Shown: positions 7,805 through 19,316, numbered from the stretch's first letter. The stretch: 64,000 bases of DNA from Rhizobium vallis (GCF_003985155.1 NZ_ML133689.1:124001-188000), one strand, 5' to 3'. Notes: generated from the letters alone by a model not told the origin. Numbers and translations are program-made.

Positions 7805-9080
7805 TCAAGGTCGTGTCTGTCCGGCACCGCGCACCCGGTATTTGAAGGAGGTGAGCTGCTCGACGCCGACGGGGCCGCGGGCATGCATCTTGCCGGTGGC
7901 GATACCGATTTCCGCGCCCATGCCGAATTCGCCGCCATCGGCAAACTGCGTCGAGGCATTGTGCAGCAGGATCGCCGAATCGACCTCGGTGAAGAAACGC
8001 TCGACGACGCCAGGGTCTTCAGCGATGACGGCTTCGGTGTGGTTCGAGGAGTATTTCTGGATATGGGCGATCGCGCCCGATATGCCGTCGACGACGGCGA
8101 CAGAGATGATCGCATCGAGATATTCGGTCGACCAGTCTTCCTCGACCGCGGGCTTCATGCCGGGCGCGACTTTCAGCACCGTTGCCGAAGCGCGGATCTC
8201 GCAGCCGGCTTCCGTGAGAGCCTCAAGCAGAGGCGTCAGATGCGTGCCGATCGCAGCACCATCGACCAGCAGCGTTTCGGCCGCGCCGCAGATACCGGTG
8301 CGGCGCATCTTGGCGTTGACGACGATCTTCCGCGCCATTTCGATATCGGCGGAAGCATCGACATAGATATGGCAAAGGCCTTCGAGATGAGCGAAGACCG
8401 GTACCCGGGCCTCATTCTGCACCCGGGCGACCAGGCTCTTGCCACCGCGCGGCACGATGACGTCGATCGCCCCGTCGAGACCGCGCAACATGGCGCCGAC
8501 GGCAGCGCGGTCGGTGACCGGAACGAGCTGGATAGCATGCTCTGGAAGTCCCGCCGCCTTCAGGCCTTCGACCATGCAGGCATGGATGGCCTTGGATGAG
8601 CGGCGTGAATCCGAGCCGCAGCGCAGGATGACCGCATTGCCTGCCTTGAGGCAAAGCGCGCCGGCATCCGCTGTGACGTTCGGCCGGCTTTCGAAGATCA
8701 CGCCGATGACGCCGAGCGGCGTGCGAACGCGCTCGATCTTCAGGCCGTTCGGCCTGTCCCAGGCAGCGATGACTTCGCCGACCGGATCGGCCAGAGCCGC
8801 GATCGCGCGAATTCCCCCGGCCATTTCGGCGATGCGTTTGTCGTTCAGCGTCAGCCGATCGACGAAGGAGGCAAGCATTTCGCTGCCTTCGATGTCCTTC
8901 AAATCCCCAGCGTTCTCGGCAAGAATGTGCGACTTGTTCGCCAGGATCGCATCGGCCATGGCATTCAAGGCTTTGTTCTTCGCCTCGGTGGACGCAAAGC
9001 CCAGCGGTCGCGCCGCAGCCTTAGCCTTGCGGCCGATGTCGTTCATCAGCACGTCAATCTCAGGGCTTGGCGCAACGGTA

Positions 9081-9088
<8 letters not shown>
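7805..9088 (-). CDS. proA: Gamma-glutamyl phosphate reductase ProA
   Basis: ProA reduces gamma-glutamyl phosphate with NADPH to the semialdehyde, the second step of proline synthesis in the cytoplasm. The 427-residue length is standard. Visible features are the aldehyde-dehydrogenase-fold segments [21 protein letters not shown] and [12 protein letters not shown], a [11 protein letters not shown] motif, and the catalytic cysteine in [16 protein letters not shown] (about residue 275). The C-terminal [25 protein letters not shown] is the family signature. The start overlaps the end of proB by 8 bases, so the two steps are translationally coupled. Confidence 0.97.
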
Positions 9089-11385
<2,297 letters not shown>

Positions 11386-11397
11386 TCAAAGATTATC

Positions 11398-12264
11398 GTG
11401 ATTTTTGCGAGCTATAACATACAGTACGGCTTCGGTCTCGACGGCAGATACGATCTGGAGCGGATTGCCCGGAGCCTCTGGGGTGCTGATGTCATCGCGC
11501 TGCAGGAGGTGACGCGCGGCTTCTCCCGCAACGGTTTTGCCGATATGGCGGCCGATATTGCGTCCTTCTTTCCCGACTATTTCTGGGTGTATGGACCGGC
11601 CTGCGACATGCATGTCGAGGCAGTTGAAGGCGGGTTGCAGCCGGTGCGTGGCACCCGATTCCAGTTCGGCAACATGGTGCTGTCGCGCTGGCCTGTTATC
11701 TCGACCCGCACTCTGCTTCTGCCGCGCAGCCGCACGATCGGCAAGATCAATCTGCAGCGCGGCGCGACCGAGGCGCTGATCGATGCGCCCGGCGGTGCGA
11801 TCCGCCTCTATTCCGTCCATCTCGACCATGTCTCGCCGGAGGAGCGCATTCGCCAACTGCAATTTCTGAACGCGCATATCAACGCCTTCGTTCAGGAGGG
11901 CGGGTCGCTGACGGGGGCGGCCGAATTCGACCAGCCGGAGCCGCCGCTGCCGGAGGATTACGTCATCATGGGCGATTTCAACATGGAGCCGGAATCGCCA
12001 GAATATTGCGCGCTTGCCGGTGCCGCCGGCGGATATTACGGCCGTGCCGCCAGGGTTGGCACGCCGATCGACGCTTTTGCGGCGCTCGAGGCCTATCGCC
12101 CGGAGAGCTACAGCTGGATGGATCCGGCGGATCGGGGCAAACGCATGCATCTCGATTATTGCTTCGTCAGTTGCGGCCTGGAGGGCCGGTTGAAATCCGC
12201 CCGGATCGATACGCAATCCGTCGGCTCCGATCATTTTCCGCTATGGGTCGAGATCGGCGATTGA
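11398..12264 (+). CDS. Endonuclease/exonuclease/phosphatase family protein
   Basis: This protein of about 288 residues has the full set of EEP (DNase I-like) motifs: SYNIQYG at the start, the metal-binding Glu in ADVIALQEV (about residue 38), the YSVHLDH strand, GDFNMEPES (about residue 195) and the C-terminal catalytic SDHFPLWVE. It therefore hydrolyses a phosphodiester or phosphomonoester, but the substrate (nucleic acid, lipid or sphingomyelin-like) cannot be told from sequence. No signal peptide is visible. The GTG at 11398 with GGAGG about 12 bases upstream is the most likely start; the frame is open much further upstream only because it runs antisense to obgE. Confidence 0.82.
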   Translation: MIFASYNIQYGFGLDGRYDLERIARSLWGADVIALQEVTRGFSRNGFADMAADIASFFPDYFWVYGPACDMHVEAVEGGLQPVRGTRFQFGNMVLSRWPVISTRTLLLPRSRTIGKINLQRGATEALIDAPGGAIRLYSVHLDHVSPEERIRQLQFLNAHINAFVQEGGSLTGAAEFDQPEPPLPEDYVIMGDFNMEPESPEYCALAGAAGGYYGRAARVGTPIDAFAALEAYRPESYSWMDPADRGKRMHLDYCFVSCGLEGRLKSARIDTQSVGSDHFPLWVEIGD

Positions 12265-12265
12265 C

Positions 12266-12298
12266 GGAGGCGCCGCCAGCTGGGCGGCGCCTCCTTTT
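12266..12298 (+). terminator. Rho-independent terminator between convergent genes
   Basis: A 12-bp GC-rich stem (GGAGGCGCCGCC pairing with GGCGGCGCCTCC) with a five-base loop is followed by TTTTCG. It starts one base after the EEP gene and ends just before the convergent acetyltransferase stop, so it may serve both directions. Confidence 0.85.
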
Positions 12299-12301
12299 CG
12301 A

Positions 12302-12889
12302 TTACGCGACCTTTCGCGGCTGCAGCATGCCAGGCTGCAGCACGGTCTCGATGTGCGAGACCATGGTGTTGCGGGCGAAACAATAGATTTCGCCGCAACC
12401 CGTCATGCGGAAACCGAGCTTTTCCTGCAGTCGCAGCGAAGCCGGGTTGTCGGCGAAGACGCCGGAATAAACAGGCGTCTCCGGCATGCGGCGCGAGAAG
12501 CGCTCGATGATCGCCGCCACCGCCTCGCTCATGTAGCCGCGCCGCCAGTAGTAGCGGTTCAGCCAGTAGCCGAGATGCCAGCGGCCGTGGCGCAACTCGA
12601 TCGAGACGTTGCCGATATGGACATCGTCCTTGCCGGTGATCGCGAGCGGCCAGTCCGGCAGCGTGCCAGATGTGACCGGGACCAGCCAGTCCAGCGCATC
12701 CTGCCGGTCGAACGGCGCGGGGACGCGGGACAGCATGCGCGTTACCGCGAAATCGGAAAGCGATTCCGCGATGGCAGGCGCATCGCTCAGCCGGTGGGGG
12801 CGGAGCGTCAGCCGGGCCGTCGAGATGACAGGCGCGGGGCCTGGCATCATCGGCTTGGTGTCCGGCCTTTGCAGTGCCGTCGTGCTCAT
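12302..12889 (-). CDS. GNAT family N-acetyltransferase (RimJ/RimL-like)
   Basis: The 195-residue protein follows the RimJ/RimL acetyltransferase pattern: ISTARLTLRPHRLSDAPAIAESLSD at the N terminus, LGYWLNRYYWRRGYMSEAVAAIIERF as the acetyl-CoA-binding region, and VFADNPASLRLQEKLGFRMTGCGEIY near the end. It transfers an acetyl group to an amine whose identity is unknown. The ATG at 12887-12889 overlaps the stop of a second GNAT gene upstream (ATGA), so the pair is co-translated. The two share a fold and may be an old duplication. Confidence 0.85.
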   Translation of the reverse strand: MSTTALQRPDTKPMMPGPAPVISTARLTLRPHRLSDAPAIAESLSDFAVTRMLSRVPAPFDRQDALDWLVPVTSGTLPDWPLAITGKDDVHIGNVSIELRHGRWHLGYWLNRYYWRRGYMSEAVAAIIERFSRRMPETPVYSGVFADNPASLRLQEKLGFRMTGCGEIYCFARNTMVSHIETVLQPGMLQPRKVA

Positions 12890-13542
12890 GCGATGTTCCC
12901 CCAGCTTCTCAGCGACATCCAGGTCTTGCGGTCGAGCCTGTACCACTCGACCGGCACGTTGCTGCCGAGCGCCAGCGAGGCAGCGAGCCCCGATCCCTGG
13001 AACTGGAAGCCGCACTTCTGGATGACGCGCCGCGAGGCGACGTTCATGACCCGGCAGCGAGCGTCGATCTGATCGACGTCCTGGCGGGTTCTGAACACCA
13101 TATCGACCAGGGCATGGCAGGCCTCGGTCGTATAGCCCTGGTTCCAATAGGGTTCGCCCAGCCAGTAGCCGATCTCGACGGTCTTGCCATCGTCATGCGG
13201 TTCCACGCCGCAGCAACCCATGAAGGCGCCGTTTTCGGCTTTGGTGATGGCATAGACGCACTTACCGATCTGGCCATTTCGCGTACGCCAAACAAAGTCG
13301 GCGGCATCATCGGCGGTATAGGGGTGCGGCATACGCGATACCATGGTGGCGACTTTGGCGTTGTTGGCGAGATGGGCAAGGGCGTCAATGTCTTCTTCGT
13401 GGGGCGCGCGCATGACGAGCCTTTCCGATAACAAGACAGGGCAATCGGTCCTTAACCGCTCCGGCCTCAGCCGTTCCTTGGGAGACCGCTGGTCTTCCCT
13501 GGGCGACCGTGATTGGTCTGCCCTTATCAATTCGCCTTGCAT
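12886..13542 (-). CDS. GNAT family N-acetyltransferase
   Basis: The 218-residue protein has an unusual polar, Arg-rich N-terminal extension of about 40 residues (SRSPREDQRSPKERLRPER) before the GNAT domain. LLSERLVMRAPHEEDIDALAHLANN opens the fold, EIGYWLGEPYWNQGYTTEACHAL binds acetyl-CoA, and CRVMNVASRRVIQKCGFQFQG is the C-terminal arm. The start at 13542 is supported by AGGAGG six bases upstream. The extension may bind nucleic acid, but that is a guess. It follows the rpmA terminator closely, so it probably has read-through or its own promoter. Confidence 0.85.
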   Translation of the reverse strand: MQGELIRADQSRSPREDQRSPKERLRPERLRTDCPVLLSERLVMRAPHEEDIDALAHLANNAKVATMVSRMPHPYTADDAADFVWRTRNGQIGKCVYAITKAENGAFMGCCGVEPHDDGKTVEIGYWLGEPYWNQGYTTEACHALVDMVFRTRQDVDQIDARCRVMNVASRRVIQKCGFQFQGSGLAASLALGSNVPVEWYRLDRKTWMSLRSWGNIA

Positions 13543-13560
13543 GTTCAGTCCTCCTGTTTG

Positions 13561-13598
13561 GACAAAGAAAAAGGGGAGATGGCGCCCCATCTCCCCTG
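13561..13598 (-). terminator. Rho-independent terminator after rpmA
   Basis: On the minus strand a stem AGGGGAGATGG/CCATCTCCCCT (13572-13582 with 13588-13598) is followed by a T-rich run TTTTCTTTGTC. It ends the rplU-rpmA transcript and sits directly upstream of the next gene's ribosome site. Confidence 0.85.
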
Positions 13599-13667
13599 TT
13601 TTCTAGACTGAACCTGGTACGGCCAGCCGGGTCGATGAGACGCCGGCTGTTTTTGAGCGCTACCGGC

Positions 13668-13937
13668 TTATTCCGCTGCTTCGGCTTTCGGCATGACAGA
13701 CACGTAGACGCGACCGTTGGCCTTCGTTCGGTAGTTCACGTTGCCGGCGGTAAGCGCAAAAATCGTGTGATCCTTGCCGAGGCCGACGTTGGAACCCGGA
13801 TGCCACTCAGTACCGCGCTGACGCACGAGAATGTTGCCTGCGATGACGGCTTCGCCGCCGAACTTCTTCACGCCAAGGCGCTTGGATTGAGAATCGCGAC
13901 CGTTGCGCGAGGAACCGCCAGCTTTTTTGTGTGCCAT
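13668..13937 (-). CDS. rpmA: 50S ribosomal protein L27
   Basis: L27 lies at the peptidyl-transferase centre of the large subunit. The 89-residue protein begins [20 protein letters not shown], the classic L27 start, so the N terminus is not of the cleaved Firmicute type. It continues with [23 protein letters not shown] and [18 protein letters not shown]. An AAAGGAG ribosome site precedes the ATG. It is the second gene of the rplU-rpmA operon, 32 bases after rplU. Confidence 0.98.
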   Translation of the reverse strand: MAHKKAGGSSRNGRDSQSKRLGVKKFGGEAVIAGNILVRQRGTEWHPGSNVGLGKDHTIFALTAGNVNYRTKANGRVYVSVMPKAEAAE

Positions 13938-13969
13938 TGGAGTTCTCCTTTAAACCTGTCCCGTTGATC

Positions 13970-14287
13970 TTACTTGGCAGCCACGATGTCCGTGATACGG
14001 ACGACCGTGTGATGCTGACGATGGCCGCGCGAACGCTTCGAATTCTGACGGCGGCGCTTCTTGAAGGCGATGACCTTCTTGCCGCGGTTCTGTTCGACGA
14101 CTTCTGCCTTGACAGAGGCGCCGGTAACGAAGGGCGCACCGATCGCAGCGTCGGCGCCTTCGCCGATCACGAGCACTTCGGTGAATTCAATGGAATCGCC
14201 AGCGGTGGCTTCCAGCTTTTCGATGGTCAGCACGTCGTTGGCTGCCACACGGTACTGTTTACCGCCGGTCTTGATGACTGCGAACAT
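13970..14287 (-). CDS. rplU: 50S ribosomal protein L21
   Basis: L21 binds 23S rRNA in the large subunit. The 105-residue sequence starts [20 protein letters not shown], which is diagnostic, and contains the basic [22 protein letters not shown] block that contacts rRNA. AAGGAT precedes the ATG. It heads the rplU-rpmA operon, driven by a near-consensus sigma-70 promoter about 180 bases upstream, leaving a long untranslated leader. Confidence 0.98.
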   Translation of the reverse strand: MFAVIKTGGKQYRVAANDVLTIEKLEATAGDSIEFTEVLVIGEGADAAIGAPFVTGASVKAEVVEQNRGKKVIAFKKRRRQNSKRSRGHRQHHTVVRITDIVAAK

Positions 14288-14461
14288 TTTTTATCCTTTC
14301 ATGTTCGTTCCAGCTCTCCCCGCTGATTGAGCAGGGTGGCCGTCTTTTTATCAGTCGAAGTTAAGCAGGGATTTCAGAGGCCTGACCTCGAACTCTTCCT
14401 GCCGGTGAAGCCCCGCGCGAGCGCGAGACGAGCTAGGCACGGATTTCTCCAAACCTATTGC
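14288..14461 (-). other. Long 5' leader of the rplU-rpmA transcript
   Basis: About 170 bases separate the predicted transcription start from the rplU ATG. The stretch contains a GC-rich hairpin (CGCGCGAGCGCG around 14416-14430) and other short inverted segments, and no open frame with a ribosome site. A structured leader that mediates ribosomal-protein feedback is possible, but I cannot match it to a named motif. Confidence 0.4.
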
Positions 14462-14467
14462 GCAGCC

Positions 14468-14496
14468 GAGATACGCGAGTGACAAAAAGGTGTCAA
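14468..14496 (-). promoter_or_regulatory. Sigma-70 promoter for rplU-rpmA
   Basis: On the minus strand a perfect -35 TTGACA (14491-14496) and a -10 TATCTC (14468-14473) are separated by 17 bases, the optimal spacing. It is the best housekeeping promoter in the window and points toward rplU. Confidence 0.75.
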
Positions 14497-14528
14497 GGCA
14501 AAAGGATGGAATATCTCGACTTTTCGGC

Positions 14529-14557
14529 TTGCCAGCCTGTCATTTGCTCGTTATGAG
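14529..14557 (+). promoter_or_regulatory. Sigma-70 promoter for tRNA-Ser
   Basis: TTGCCA (14529-14534) and TATGAG (14552-14557) are separated by 17 bases and point to the tRNA gene, whose 5' end lies 35 bases downstream. It is divergent from the rplU promoter with about 30 bases between the two -35 elements. Confidence 0.55.
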
Positions 14558-14591
14558 AACGCCCGCGCCGAACAAGCGCCGACCAGACCGC

Positions 14592-14681
14592 GGAGAGGTG
14601 GCAGAGTGGTCGAATGCACCGCACTCGAAATGCGGCATACCTGCAAGGGTATCGTGGGTTCAAATCCCACCCTCTCCGCCA
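14592..14681 (+). tRNA. tRNA-Ser (anticodon CGA)
   Basis: Acceptor stem GGAGAGG (14592-14598) pairs with CCTCTCC (14671-14677), followed by discriminator G and an encoded CCA. The anticodon stem CCGCA/TGCGG encloses loop CTCGAAA, giving anticodon CGA at 14626-14628 and reading UCG serine codons. The T arm is GTGGGTTCAAATCCCAC. The 90-nt length reflects the long variable arm (a GC-poor CCTGCAAGGG stem) of class II serine tRNAs. A run of T follows at 14683-14687. Confidence 0.97.
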
Positions 14682-14845
14682 TTTTTTAGCACTCAAACGT
14701 TTGCATTTGTTGCGCTACGAGCGCCTGAGTCAGTCGCGCACCGTCTCCTTTGCTTCCGGCGCCAACACCCCGTCAATCAACCACCGCCAGTAAGTAATCA
14801 ATCTGGGCGAATTGCTTTTCAAAGCATTGCTGATGAACTGTCGGC

Positions 14846-16618
14846 ATGAAAAAGCCACCCCGCAAGCCTTCCAAGCCGCTGCTCGGTGATATTGACGCGC
14901 GGCTCCGCAGCCGATCGCGCTGGCGGCGAAATCCCGCTCAACCTAATCTTCCTCTCGATCCGATGCCGGCGCGTATCGCGCCGCGTTGGGCATCAGGAGG
15001 GACACGGTTTCAGTTGGCGGACGACCCTGAATTGAATCAGGGCGAAGGTCAGCAATATAAGCGGCGCAACTACCTGACCCTCGACACAGCGATCCTGCTG
15101 GGGATCCTGCTTATTGCGATCGTCTTCCGGTTTCACAAGATTACTTTACCGCTGGTCGACGGTTTCAGCTGGCGCGAGGTCAGCACCGCGATGATGGCCG
15201 ACAATTTCCAGCAGCGTAGCTGGAACATCTTCTTTCCGGAGGTCAGCTGGACCGGGCCCGGGCCAAGCTATCAGGGCCGCGAGTTCCAGATTGTCAGCTA
15301 TCTCACAGCCCTGCTCTACCAGCTCTTCGGCTGGCACGACTGGTTCGGACGCGTGGTTGCGGCCTTCTTCGGTCTGGTGACGGTGTTTTCGCTGCACAGG
15401 CTGACGGCGCTCTGCTGGGATGAGATGCACGCCCACGCGGCGGCACTTGCCTATGCGCTGATGCCGGCGGCGATCATGATCGACAGCTCGTTTCTTCCCG
15501 ATCCTGCGATGCTGGCCTTGGTGACTCTTGGCGTCTGGCTGTTCGTTAAATACTGGGCCGGTGCCAGCGGCTGGCTCTTGCCGCTCGCCACGGTCAGTTT
15601 CTCGCTCGGCGCGCTGTCAAAGCCACCAGGCCTCGCCGCCGGCGCCGTCATTTTCTATCTGATGGTCTGCTGGATTCTGGAGAAGAAGCGAAAGCAGGCG
15701 ACCAGGGTCTTCCTGTCGGGGCTCTTAAGCCTGGCCATCATCGGTGCTTATTTCAGCTGGGCGATTTATCTCGGCCGCAGCTATCCGCCGTTTCATGTCG
15801 CCGGCAGCGGCGGCTATATCTGGGATGACGGCTTCCGGACATATTTCAGGGACAGGTTCTACTTCCAATCCGCATGGAACACCTCGGTCCTGTGGTTCTA
15901 CGGCTATCCGTTCATGGCGCTGTTCGCGGTCGGCTTGTGGATACCGCCCAGACCTGCCGAGGACCGGAAGCAGCGTACCCTTTCGCGCATTCCCTATGTG
16001 TGGATGGCTGCGGCCATGATCGTCTATATGGCGGGGGCGGGCGAAATCACCAGCAATGTGTGGAACTTCCACATCTTCCATGTGCCGGTTGCGATATTCT
16101 CAGGCCGTGGCGCGCTTCTGCTGGCAACGCTTGCATCCAGAACCATCCTAACGCCCGCGGTCGTGCTTCGCGCGATCTGCATCGTGGCCGTCACGCTTTC
16201 CTGGTCGACCCTTCCCCTCGTCAGGACGATGAAGAAGCCAATCGCTGTGAAGGGTAAGCTGCTTGGCGAGGAACTGGCGCGGTTGGCGCAGCCGGGTGAT
16301 CTCGTCGTCGCCATTGCGCCCGAGGTCGGCGATCCCGTCGCGGTCTACTACAGCAGGGCGCGCGGCTGGGTGTTCCCGCCTGGCGGCGGCGATGTCGAGT
16401 GGTCGAAATTCGTCGCGGATGACGCCACCGCGATCGCGCAGCTCGAGGAACTGCGCGCGCAGGGCGCGGATCTGTTTGGCGCGGTCAAAAACGCCACCGA
16501 CAAGCAGGACCTGCTATTCGTCGAACATCATGCCGGGGTCATCGACTATCTGGACAAGACCGCAACCAAGCTCGTGGATACGGACGATCTGCTGGTCTAT
16601 AGGATCACCCGTCCATGA
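14846..16618 (+). CDS. GT-C/GT39-type membrane glycosyltransferase (ArnT/PMT_2-like)
   Basis: This 590-residue integral membrane protein has a basic cytoplasmic N terminus (about residues 1-75, many Lys/Arg/Pro), a first transmembrane segment at about residues 82-98 (AILLGILLIAIVFRF), then about ten more. The first periplasmic loop carries DGFSWREVSTAMMADNF, the position where GT-C enzymes hold catalytic acidic residues, and YQGREFQIVSYLTALLYQLFGWHDWFGR is typical of PMT_2 proteins. It probably transfers a sugar from a polyprenyl-phosphate donor to a lipid, polysaccharide or protein outside the membrane; donor and acceptor are unknown. It stands alone after the tRNA. Confidence 0.78.
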   Translation: MKKPPRKPSKPLLGDIDARLRSRSRWRRNPAQPNLPLDPMPARIAPRWASGGTRFQLADDPELNQGEGQQYKRRNYLTLDTAILLGILLIAIVFRFHKITLPLVDGFSWREVSTAMMADNFQQRSWNIFFPEVSWTGPGPSYQGREFQIVSYLTALLYQLFGWHDWFGRVVAAFFGLVTVFSLHRLTALCWDEMHAHAAALAYALMPAAIMIDSSFLPDPAMLALVTLGVWLFVKYWAGASGWLLPLATVSFSLGALSKPPGLAAGAVIFYLMVCWILEKKRKQATRVFLSGLLSLAIIGAYFSWAIYLGRSYPPFHVAGSGGYIWDDGFRTYFRDRFYFQSAWNTSVLWFYGYPFMALFAVGLWIPPRPAEDRKQRTLSRIPYVWMAAAMIVYMAGAGEITSNVWNFHIFHVPVAIFSGRGALLLATLASRTILTPAVVLRAICIVAVTLSWSTLPLVRTMKKPIAVKGKLLGEELARLAQPGDLVVAIAPEVGDPVAVYYSRARGWVFPPGGGDVEWSKFVADDATAIAQLEELRAQGADLFGAVKNATDKQDLLFVEHHAGVIDYLDKTATKLVDTDDLLVYRITRP

Positions 16619-16707
16619 GCATTGTGACAGTCGCTGCGGGCGCTGGCATAAGGTCGAACTCACCCGATAATTTCATTTATCCAATCCACCAGAGGTTTTC
16701 GGCAGCC

Positions 16708-18145
16708 CTAGGTCAGCACGTTCCAGAAGCCATGCTTCTTGCCGTGCCGGCGCTTCAGTTCTGCAACATAGGCGTCGTGGGATTTTACGTCGCCGAAATC
16801 GACGATATGAGGGGCAAGGGATGCGCAGTCGGCCAAATGCCTCGCCGCATGCTTGTAGCGGCTCGACCGGCCGCTATCGAGCGTGAAATCGATCATCGAG
16901 CGTAAGACAATGGTTGCTGCGAGCGGGTATTTCTCCGCCAGAGCTTCGGCCGCCGTCGTCATTATCCCATAGCGATCGCCGTCCAGTTCCGTCCTCCGCT
17001 TCATGACCAGCTTTGCCGCCTCGACTGGTGCCGGCCAATTCAGGAAAAATGCAAGTGCCTGGTGGACCTCCGGGAAATCCTGGGCATGGGCGAATGCCTT
17101 TTTCTTCGGCCTCGAGATCGTCGAAATCCGGCAGTCGCTTGAGGAAAGCCTTTAGGTGTTCGACATGCAGCGACTGCTCGAAGCACGTCCATCTATAGGC
17201 CTGCGCCTCCTCCGCGCGCCCCAGGGCCTCGATCGCAGCGACGCGTGCGAATTGCCATTCGAATGGCATGTCGGCCCAGCCTCTCATGTCAGCCGCATCC
17301 AACGTTTCAAGCGCTTCCTTCGCCCGGCCGGCCAAGACCAGACGATTGGCAATATCGGCCGCAATCGTCGGCGCCCTGAGCGTCTTTTCAGGTTGCTGGG
17401 CGATGTAGAAATCGACGTCACCCTGGGCGTCGGCAATTTCCTGTAAGGCTATGCGCACCGTCAGATCTCGTTGAGTGCCGGCGATCTCGTCCTCGTAAAG
17501 AGGGCCTCCGCTGCCCCAGGCGATGATCTCGCGTTTATCCTCCGCCGGCGTGTCTTTCGGCTCCTTGGACCATTGGACGAAGAGGGTTTTCAAGCAATCG
17601 AGACCATCCTTGCCGAGAGCCGGCGCCATCGCCACAATCAGGTTGTCATACTGGCCGTAACCATTGTCTTGCACGGCTTTGAACACCTTCTCGGCCAGGA
17701 CATTGGAGGCGATCTTGGCGGACGCGGCGATTGCGGCAGCATCCTCGCAAGCCTGATGAAAAATTTGGATGAGAGAACTGCTGCTGTCGTTGGATCTCTC
17801 AAAGATCGAATTCGCCAGCGCAAGGAACTGCCATATCAGTTCGAAAGCCTCCTCGGGATCCTCGGCGGTAACCGCCTCTGCGATCGTATTGCGCTGCGTT
17901 TCGAGATCGTTCTTCAGCGCTTTTACTTTGCGCCAGTTGATGAGGGTGCGAGAGCGGGCAATGCTGGCAAGCCGCTTTCGAACCTCTCGCGCCACCTCGA
18001 CGCTGCCGTGATTGCCGGCAAGCTCCATTCGGAGCCGCCGCTTGTGGGCGGCGCTGCCCGTGCTGATCTCGATCAGCAATTCCGCAAGGCGCTGGGCGCC
18101 AAGGGATTCGAGATTCTTCGCATTGAGTGTTGTCTTGGCTGCCAT
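16708..18145 (-). pseudogene. Frameshifted hypothetical protein (DUF6880-like)
   Basis: Two minus-strand frames form one protein. Residues 1 to about 346 (18145 to about 17104) are an alpha-helical, repeat-like domain (ELLIEISTGSAAHKRRLRMELAG, ARVAAIEALGRAEEAQAYRW). The frame then changes at a run of five A residues (17099-17103, minus strand GAAGAAAAAGGC). Skipping one base restores a sensible continuation (EEKAFAHAQDFPEVHQALAF, later LVMKRRTELDGDRYGIMTTA and LKRRHGKKHGFWNVLT) to 16708. Without the shift the first frame ends in low-complexity, unnatural sequence at 16874. Either this is a recent one-base homopolymer insertion that kills the gene, or a sequencing error. Rhizobial relatives are of unknown function; the DUF6880 label is from memory. 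Confidence 0.72.
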
Positions 18146-18340
18146 CGGTTGTCGCTCGTTTCCGCGACGACCCTAGCCCGAAGGCGGTGCGAGGCCAAGA
18201 TACGGGAATGTGCACCAGGGATAGTCCCTCGCCGCCTGTCTATTAGCTAAAAACTAACGCTGCCTCGTAACGACTCCTAAAGCCGGTTTTGGCACCTTGG
18301 TGGCTGTCGAATACTGTTTCCAAATTTCTCGCTGGGGTTG

Positions 18341-18598
18341 ATGATGAGTCATAATAAAGACGCCTGGGTCAGCCAGCGCGCTTATTCGTTGTGGGAATCG
18401 GAAGGCAGGCCGGAGGGGCGTGGGGAAAGCCACTGGCTGCAGGCGCTGCGGGAATTCGAGCAGCTCCAGCTGACCAAGGCCTCGCCCGATGGAAATGATC
18501 TGATCGAGAAGCTGAAGGCAGCAGGGCGGCTGATGCGGATCTATGACGAGCCGGTCCTCGAAGTCGAGAACGAGCCGCAGCGGAAGGCGGCCCTTTAA
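18341..18598 (+). CDS. DUF2934 family small protein
   Basis: This 85-residue soluble protein contains the DUF2934 core VSQRAYSLWESEGRPEGRGESHWLQALREFEQL, a short helical motif frequent in rhizobia, often in several copies per genome. Its function is unknown. ATGs at 18341 and 18344 and a TTG at 18338 are all possible starts, with a GGGG just upstream. No neighbour suggests a pathway; it stands alone between two leftward genes. Confidence 0.8.
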   Translation: MMSHNKDAWVSQRAYSLWESEGRPEGRGESHWLQALREFEQLQLTKASPDGNDLIEKLKAAGRLMRIYDEPVLEVENEPQRKAAL

Positions 18599-18684
18599 AG
18601 TAATTTCAGCAAAGGTGCTTGGCGCTTTCGTGTCCGGAATGGCACAAGAGAAAAACCACGGACCGTTTGCTGGAGCGAGAATAG

Positions 18685-19254
18685 TCAGCGACATGCCAGG
18701 CGGACGATCGGTCTTGCCGGCAGGCGTCTCTCCACCTCGACGAAACCGGCATCGAGAAACATCGCAAGCGTTCCCCGATAGAGCTCGGCTCCGTTCGAAG
18801 CACGGGCTGCCTGATCGACGGGATAGGCCTCGACACATTCGGCCCCATTCGCCTTTGCAAACTCAATCGCGTTTTTCAGCAGCAGGCGCGACAGGCCCTG
18901 GCGCCGGAACGGCTTGCGGACGATGAAGCAGTTGATCGACCAGACCGGCCTGTCATCGACCGGCGCAAAGGGTTTCGAGCGGCGCAGCCGGTCGAAGACT
19001 GCGCGCGGCGCCACGCCGCACCATCCTGCCGGCTCGTTCTCGTGGCAGCCAAGAATGCCGGGCGGGCGCTGCTGGGTAATGAGGCTTCGGAACCAGCTGC
19101 GGTTTCCCTCCCCCCATCCCGCCTTGTAATCGGCATTCGGAAGATACCAGTAGGCGCAGCGGCAATTGCGACCGCCGGAGCAATCGTCGAAGACTGTTTC
19201 TATATCGGCCAGACGGTCGGCTGTGGCGGGGAAGAAAGAGAAGCGGTCCTGCAT
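18685..19254 (-). CDS. GNAT family N-acetyltransferase
   Basis: The protein has a cysteine-containing N-terminal region (DDCSGGRNCRCAYWYLPNADYKAGWGEGNR) that precedes a GNAT domain with IVRKPFRRQGLSRLLLKNAIEFAKANGAECVEAYPVD (acetyl-CoA binding) and YRGTLAMFLDAGFVEVERR at the C terminus. This arrangement occurs in a GNAT subgroup of unknown substrate. The ATG at 19252-19254 gives 189 residues. A TTG at 19314, two bases after the thuA-like stop codon, would add 20 residues and would imply coupling. Neither start has a strong ribosome site. Confidence 0.8.
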   Translation of the reverse strand: MQDRFSFFPATADRLADIETVFDDCSGGRNCRCAYWYLPNADYKAGWGEGNRSWFRSLITQQRPPGILGCHENEPAGWCGVAPRAVFDRLRRSKPFAPVDDRPVWSINCFIVRKPFRRQGLSRLLLKNAIEFAKANGAECVEAYPVDQAARASNGAELYRGTLAMFLDAGFVEVERRLPARPIVRLACR

Positions 19255-19316
19255 GCGGGGAAGATATGGCGCGGCCGGATGATCGGCAAGCGAGTGTTCT
19301 TCCCGTGCCGCCAACT

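Noticed and set aside
17090..17110. Programmed ribosomal frameshift in the DUF6880-like gene
   Set aside because: The needed change is +1 (or -2), the A run is not a standard -1 slippery heptamer in frame, and I see no downstream stimulator. A one-base indel is simpler.
18280..18310. Sigma-54 promoter TGGCAC...GC near the DUF2934 gene
   Set aside because: TGGCACCTTGGTGGC has the first half but not a TTGCA at the right spacing.
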